Shown here one piece after another: positions 60,401-64,000 of a DNA stretch of 64,000 nt (position 1 is the stretch's first letter; every line of letters begins with the position of its first letter). The position numbers and the translations under genes are program-made. The stretch is from NCBI RefSeq assembly GCF_024679095.1, contig NC_066544.1:1028853-1092852 (forward strand), written 5' to 3'. The DNA comes from Eriocheir sinensis. Taxonomy: Eukaryota; Arthropoda; Malacostraca; Decapoda; Varunidae. Under the pieces are notes generated by a model. The model worked only from the letters and a program-made list of their open reading frames with translations. It ran no database searches and was not told where the DNA came from.

Positions 60401-60715
60401 TCAGTGGGTTGCAAATAGCTTTTGACATAAAGGGCGATGCCACCGCCTCTACGGTTTACACGATCTTTGTTGAAGAGTCTGTAGCCATCTATGTTGTATT
60501 CGGAACTTAAATCAATATTTGTGGTGTCGATAAATGTTTAGGTTATAGCAATTATGTCAAAATTTTCTGTTTGAGCAAGACATCTCAGTTCATCAAATTA
60601 GTTTCTTAGGCTACGCGCATTGAAACTAAGGATTTTTAAGTTATCTAGAGGCTTGGTAATAGAGATGGTGGTACTTGCGGGATCACGGTTACGGGTTTGT
60701 TGCGATGCACGGCGT
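57452..60715 (-). pseudogene. ORF2 (APE endonuclease and RT) of CR1-type LINE
   Basis: The endonuclease spans about 60715-60000 with G-G-G-I-A-L-Y-V-K, L-I-L-G-D-F-N-L-P-H-I-D-W, a stop near 60187, then N-I-L-D-L-V-I-T and L-G-S-C-D-H-K. The linker has a stop near 59623. RT (59511-58346) shows [33 protein letters not shown] and [11 protein letters not shown]. The active site reads K-F-A-D-D-T-K. A shift occurs near 58580. After the insertion at 57935-58342 the C-terminus resumes with V-R-P-H-L-E-Y-A-V-Q-F-W. Confidence 0.85.
57935..58342 (+). mobile_element. CR1-like LINE 3' end with (TTCTTATG)n tail
   Basis: Plus-strand copy of the family at 1592-1772, longer at the 5' side. It encodes R-V-R-G-D-M-I-E-V-Y-K-W-M-K-G, N-R-V-V-D-E-W-N-R-L and F-K-N-R-L-D-K-F-M-D, a stop at about 58250, UTR and octamers. 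ATCTT occurs at both junctions. Tandem CATTCTTG at the left edge may be part of the insertion. Confidence 0.8.
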
Positions 60716-60719
60716 CTAT

Positions 60720-61775
60720 TTACACGGGCGGGGTGGAGGGACGTGGCCGTGACTCGTTTTTTGCTCGGATGACACGTACTGCTTCGTTGAGGAGCCTTCC
60801 GAATCTGGCTGCCCCGATGGGAGAAAGGTGCAATCCGTCCCCGTGGAAGAGCTCACTTTGTCCATAGAAATTGTCCCATGCGTTGAAGAACTCCACGTCA
60901 AGCTCCCTACAAAGAGTCTGTAAGCGGTTGTTTAGGCTGAAGGCCTTACTGAAAAAGTCGCTCTCCGCCCAAGTCCGTGGTAGAACTCCTGAAATCAAAA
61001 TGTTAGGGGATTTAGACTTATACTGCTGGATGAGCCTACGGTACTTCTCCAGGAGTTCCTCAGACCGAGTCGTGGTGACGTCGTTCGTACCTGTGTGAAT
61101 AACAAACAATGAATCATTAGTAGCCTGGGGGGAGATCTCCTGAAGAGCAGCAGTTATATCGTCGATCCCAGCACCAGGATAGCAATAGTTCCGTCTTCGA
61201 CGAGGAACTCTGCCGCAGAACTCAACGACCTGCTGGCGAATCATGGAGTCACCCACCAGGAAGGTGCTCTCCTGCTCGTCCTCCTCCTCCAGAATGGCAA
61301 ACCTGTTGAAGCAATGAACAGGATAAATCGCTTGTCTGGCTGGTTTGGCTCCTCCATTCACGACGGTGAAGCCATCATGGGCGGTGCCACTAGCATCCTC
61401 CCGTTGCGTGGTGTTGTCCGCTGGTGTCGACGGTACCGCTGAGGGCAAGGGGGCGGTTGGAGAAGGGTTTGGCACCACAGCAACGTTAGCCTGGATGAAT
61501 TCCTGCAAGGAGGCAACAGTGCGAGAAAGCTATATTATTTTATTCTGACCTGCTTCAATCTTCTCTTCTTGCTTCTGCAGTCTTGTCTTGAGATGCTGCC
61601 TGGTGAGGGAAAGCTCTATTATTTTATTCTGGCCTTCTTCCATCTTCTCTTCCTGCAACTGCAGTCTTGTCTCGAGATGCTGTCTGGAGAGACACAGTCG
61701 ACAGACAGCAGAACGCCCTGTAAAAAAGTGAGCTGAGAAGCTACCGTTACAAGTACTGCACTTCTTAGGCGCCAT
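60720..61775 (-). pseudogene. ORF1 (zinc finger, coiled coil, SGNH/GDSL esterase) of CR1-type LINE
   Basis: The start M-A-P-K-K-C-S-T-C leads into a C-x2-C...C-x2-C finger and a coiled coil with duplicated R-L-Q-x-Q-E-E-K units. An in-frame TAG at 61530-61532 interrupts it. The remainder has a Pro/Thr-rich linker and an SGNH hydrolase: block I V-G-D-S-M-I (near 61247), block III G-T-N-D (61080-61091) and block V D-G-L-H (near 60830). Esterase ORF1 proteins are known in CR1 LINEs, where the domain is thought to aid RNA or membrane interactions. All catalytic blocks are retained. Confidence 0.85.
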
Positions 61776-61799
61776 CTTAGCTGAAATGAAAGAGTTAAA

Positions 61800-62340
61800 A
61801 ACACAGAGTGAAGGGGATTAGGAAAGGGGGTGAGGTGTATGAGAGGTAGTTTAGTAATGGAGGAAAAGTGAGAGAGAGGAGGAGCAGGAAGGGATGTGAG
61901 GTGAGTAAAGAGGAGGAAAGAGAGGCGGTGAGTGAGGTGTGTGAGATCAAGGAGGGTTAGGAAATAGGTGAGGTGAGTGAGAGGGAGTTTGGGAAAGGAG
62001 GTAAAGTGGGAGAGAGGAGGAGTAGGAAGGGATGTGAGGTGAGTAAGGTGTGTGAGATCAAGAAGGGTTAAGAAAGAGGCGAGGTAAGGTGGGTGAAGGG
62101 ATGGGTAAATAGGATGTGAGGTAAGGTGAGTGAGGGGGGGGGGAGGGTTTATAAATATATGGAGGTGAGGGAGGAGTAAGATGGGCTAATCCTCTAGGTG
62201 ATTTATAGTGAGGAGGAGCAAAAGGGATGTGAGGTGAGCGAGGGTGGGGGGCCTTAGGTGAGGTGAGGGAGAGGGGTGTAGGAAGTGTTAATCCTCTAGG
62301 GGATTTAAAGAGGGTGTAGTAAGGAGGAGCAGACTGAATC
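61800..62340. repeat. Purine-rich GTGAGGT-type repeats in CR1 5' region
   Basis: Irregular repeats of GTGAGGTGAGTAAG and GGAGGAG-like motifs upstream (minus sense) of ORF1. Confidence 0.6.
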
Positions 62341-62459
62341 CTCAGGGAATTCAAAGGGTGAGTTGTCGACACACCCAAATCACGCGTGAAACACTCGGGA
62401 ACACAACAACACACTCGGAACACACGAAACACTCAGAAACTCAAGCATAAGCACGATTA

Positions 62460-62810
62460 AACACCCTCAAGTCACTCGCAAAAACACCGGAAACACAACA
62501 GCACGCTCAAAACACTCTGAAACCCACGTAGAGCACTCGGAAACAACCAAATCACACGCAAAAGCACTGGAAACACAACACACTTGAAACACTCTGAAAC
62601 CCACGCAGAACACTCGAAAACAGCCAAATCACACGCAAAAACACCGGAAACATAACAGCACACTCAAAACACTTTGAAACCCACATAGTACACTCGGAAG
62701 CAGCCAAATCACATGCAAAAACACCGGAAACATAACACACTTGAATCACTCTGAAACCCACGCAGAACACTCGGAAACAGCCAGATCACACGCAAAAACA
62801 CCGGAAACAC
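62460..62810. repeat. About 78-bp tandem repeats in CR1 5' region
   Basis: Four to five copies of a unit containing AACACTCTGAAACCCACG, CAGCCAAATCACACGCAAAA and ACACCGGAAACA. Units differ by small substitutions. They lie where the 5' UTR and promoter of the LINE should be. Confidence 0.85.
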
Positions 62811-63064
62811 AAATCACAGAGGCAACCACAGGCAGACACACTCGCAGAAACCACAAGCGAATACACACTAAACACGTGTCGGGAAATTACAGGCAACACA
62901 CAAAGTCCACAAGCGAGAACACACAAACGCACGTAAAAGCAAACGCAATCCCAAGAGCACAACGAAAACACAGGGTTGACAAGGTGTGAAGCGGGGGTAA
63001 GCGAGGCTGTGGAGCGCAGCGGGGTGAGGTCACGTCCGTCTCTCAGGAGAGGTCGGGTGTGAAT

Positions 63065-63090
63065 GAAAGAGAGGCAACATGGCGGCGGAC
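63065..63090 (-). mobile_element. LINE family A remnant after CR1 insertion
   Basis: GAAAGAGAGGCAACATGGCG continues the copy interrupted at 57329; similarity ends near 63090. Confidence 0.75.
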
Positions 63091-63228
63091 TTTTTGTTCA
63101 TTTAATAAAATACTTGAAATTAGTTATCTTTCTTAACAATGCTTACATATGGCAGTGGTTAACATGTCTGGCCATAAATCATAGACATAAACACACATAA
63201 ACATGTTTCCTTATGATGCTAAAATGCA

Positions 63229-63600
63229 ATAACTCTCTCTACTCTTTGGTAGTAATGGTATGAAGAGGAGGAGAAGAAGGAGGTAGATGTGATGATGGTG
63301 ATGATAATGTGTTGGGTTTGTGGTATAAAAAGGAGTTTGAGGAGGAAGAGGATGTTATGGTGGTGGTAGTGATGGAGGTTATGGTGATCGTTGTTGTGTT
63401 GAAGGTAAAATAAAGAGGACGAGAAGGCTGAGAAGGAGGAGGAGAAGTAGAAGAAATAGAAAGGAGGAGGAGGAGGAGGAGGAGAAGGACAAGGTGGAGG
63501 AGGAGGAGAAGGACAAGGTGGAGGAGGAGGAGAAGGAGGAGGAAGTGCAGGAGGTCGAGAGGAAGGAGGAAGAGGAGATGCGGAGGTGCCTACTTTAACA
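63229..63600. repeat. GGA/GAA purine-rich tract
   Basis: Long plus-strand purine-rich stretch with (GGA)n runs and a GTGATGGTG-rich part. The Pro/Ser-rich minus-strand frame is a product of the repeat. Confidence 0.85.
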
Positions 63601-63656
63601 GCCACGAGGAAAATATTTAAACAAAAGGATGTTACTGGGTGAGCACACTCGCGCGC

Positions 63657-63658
<2 letters not shown>

Positions 63659-63751
<93 letters not shown>
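63659..63751. repeat. (TG)n and (GA)n microsatellites
   Basis: TG at 63659-63691 followed by GA at about 63697-63751. Confidence 0.95.
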
Positions 63752-63755
<4 letters not shown>

Positions 63756-63851
63756 AATTAGATATTCAAAATGGTATTTCCAAATTTATTATGAAATAGA
63801 TAAGAAATAATATTTAGTGTTTAGGACATACCACAGTATGTCGATTTACTA

Positions 63852-63858
63852 TTATTAA

Positions 63859-63935
<77 letters not shown>

Positions 63936-63990
63936 GTTATTATTATTGTTATAATTGTTATTATTATTATTATATTATCATTATTATCAC
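63852..63990. repeat. (TTA)n microsatellite
   Basis: TTA tract with a few interruptions, running nearly to the window edge. Confidence 0.95.
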
Positions 63991-64000
63991 GTTTTATCAT

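Larger units (their letters stand above)
57330..63064 (-). mobile_element. CR1-type LINE with esterase ORF1, near full length
   Basis: Flanked by GAAAGA (57324-57329, 63065-63070) inside a LINE A copy. On the minus strand: 5' region with tandem repeats (about 63000-61800), ORF1 with zinc finger, coiled coil and SGNH esterase, ORF2 with endonuclease and RT, and a 3' end with repeated TCTATGTAAA decamers. A later 0.4-kb LINE tail inserted into its RT. Several stops remain. Confidence 0.88.

Noticed and set aside
62058..62432. 124-codon Pro-rich minus-strand frame
   Set aside because: Lies in the repeat-rich 5' region of the CR1 element; composition is explained by purine repeats on the other strand.
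63219..63605. 128-codon Pro/Ser/Tyr-rich minus-strand frame
   Set aside because: Arises from (GGA)n and related trinucleotides.

Overview
The window is repeat-dominated eukaryotic DNA. Long (TA)n, (TG)n, (CA)n and (TAA)n tracts, many non-LTR retrotransposon families, Ty3/Gypsy-type LTR elements, tRNA-headed SINEs and a near absence of host coding sequence point to an arthropod. A decapod crustacean (a crab or relative) is my best guess. That is inference from repeat style; no host marker gene is present. Only one stretch looks like a possible host exon: a secreted proline/glycine-rich protein on the minus strand at 50387-50872.

Layout. 0-7.4 kb: a MITE with 3-bp target duplications (461-1257), degraded copies of a LINE I call family A, 3' tails of a CR1-like LINE ending in (TTCTTATG)n, and a 243-bp unclassified insertion with 12-bp duplications (6904-7146). 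7.4-11.6 kb: a 3'-truncated Ty3/Gypsy element with 5' LTR, gag and broken pol. 11.6-16.7 kb: mostly anonymous DNA with a foldback element (12993-13430), a LINE A copy and a SINE (16106-16350). 16.7-36.6 kb: a nested stack. A minus-strand L2-like LINE is split by a plus-strand I-clade-like LINE (17607-36069, 13-bp duplications). That LINE is itself split by a non-coding, minisatellite-filled LTR element (17908-20773) in its 5' UTR and by an env-carrying Gypsy/errantivirus-like element (23039-32173) at its ORF1/ORF2 junction.

36.6-42.6 kb: a second L2-like copy and a near-complete CR1-type LINE whose ORF1 carries a PHD-like zinc finger. 42.6-43.0 kb: a SINE with perfect 13-bp duplications. 44.7-47.8 kb: the longest LINE A copy. 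48.5-53.7 kb: an RTE fragment, the candidate host exon, very long (TA)n blocks and a hAT-like non-autonomous element (51813-52583) inserted into (TA)n. 53.7-57.3 kb: mostly anonymous DNA plus LINE scraps. 57.3-63.1 kb: a CR1-type LINE with an SGNH/GDSL-esterase ORF1 and tandem repeats in its 5' region, inserted into a LINE A copy and carrying a later LINE insertion. 63.1-64.0 kb: purine-rich and simple repeats.

No intact autonomous element was found: every long reading frame carries at least one stop, frameshift or truncation. The most interesting objects are the env-bearing element, whose 5' leader holds a dense tandem-repeat array, the minisatellite-built LTR element, and the datable nesting order. 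All family assignments rest on motifs read by eye, without database searches.
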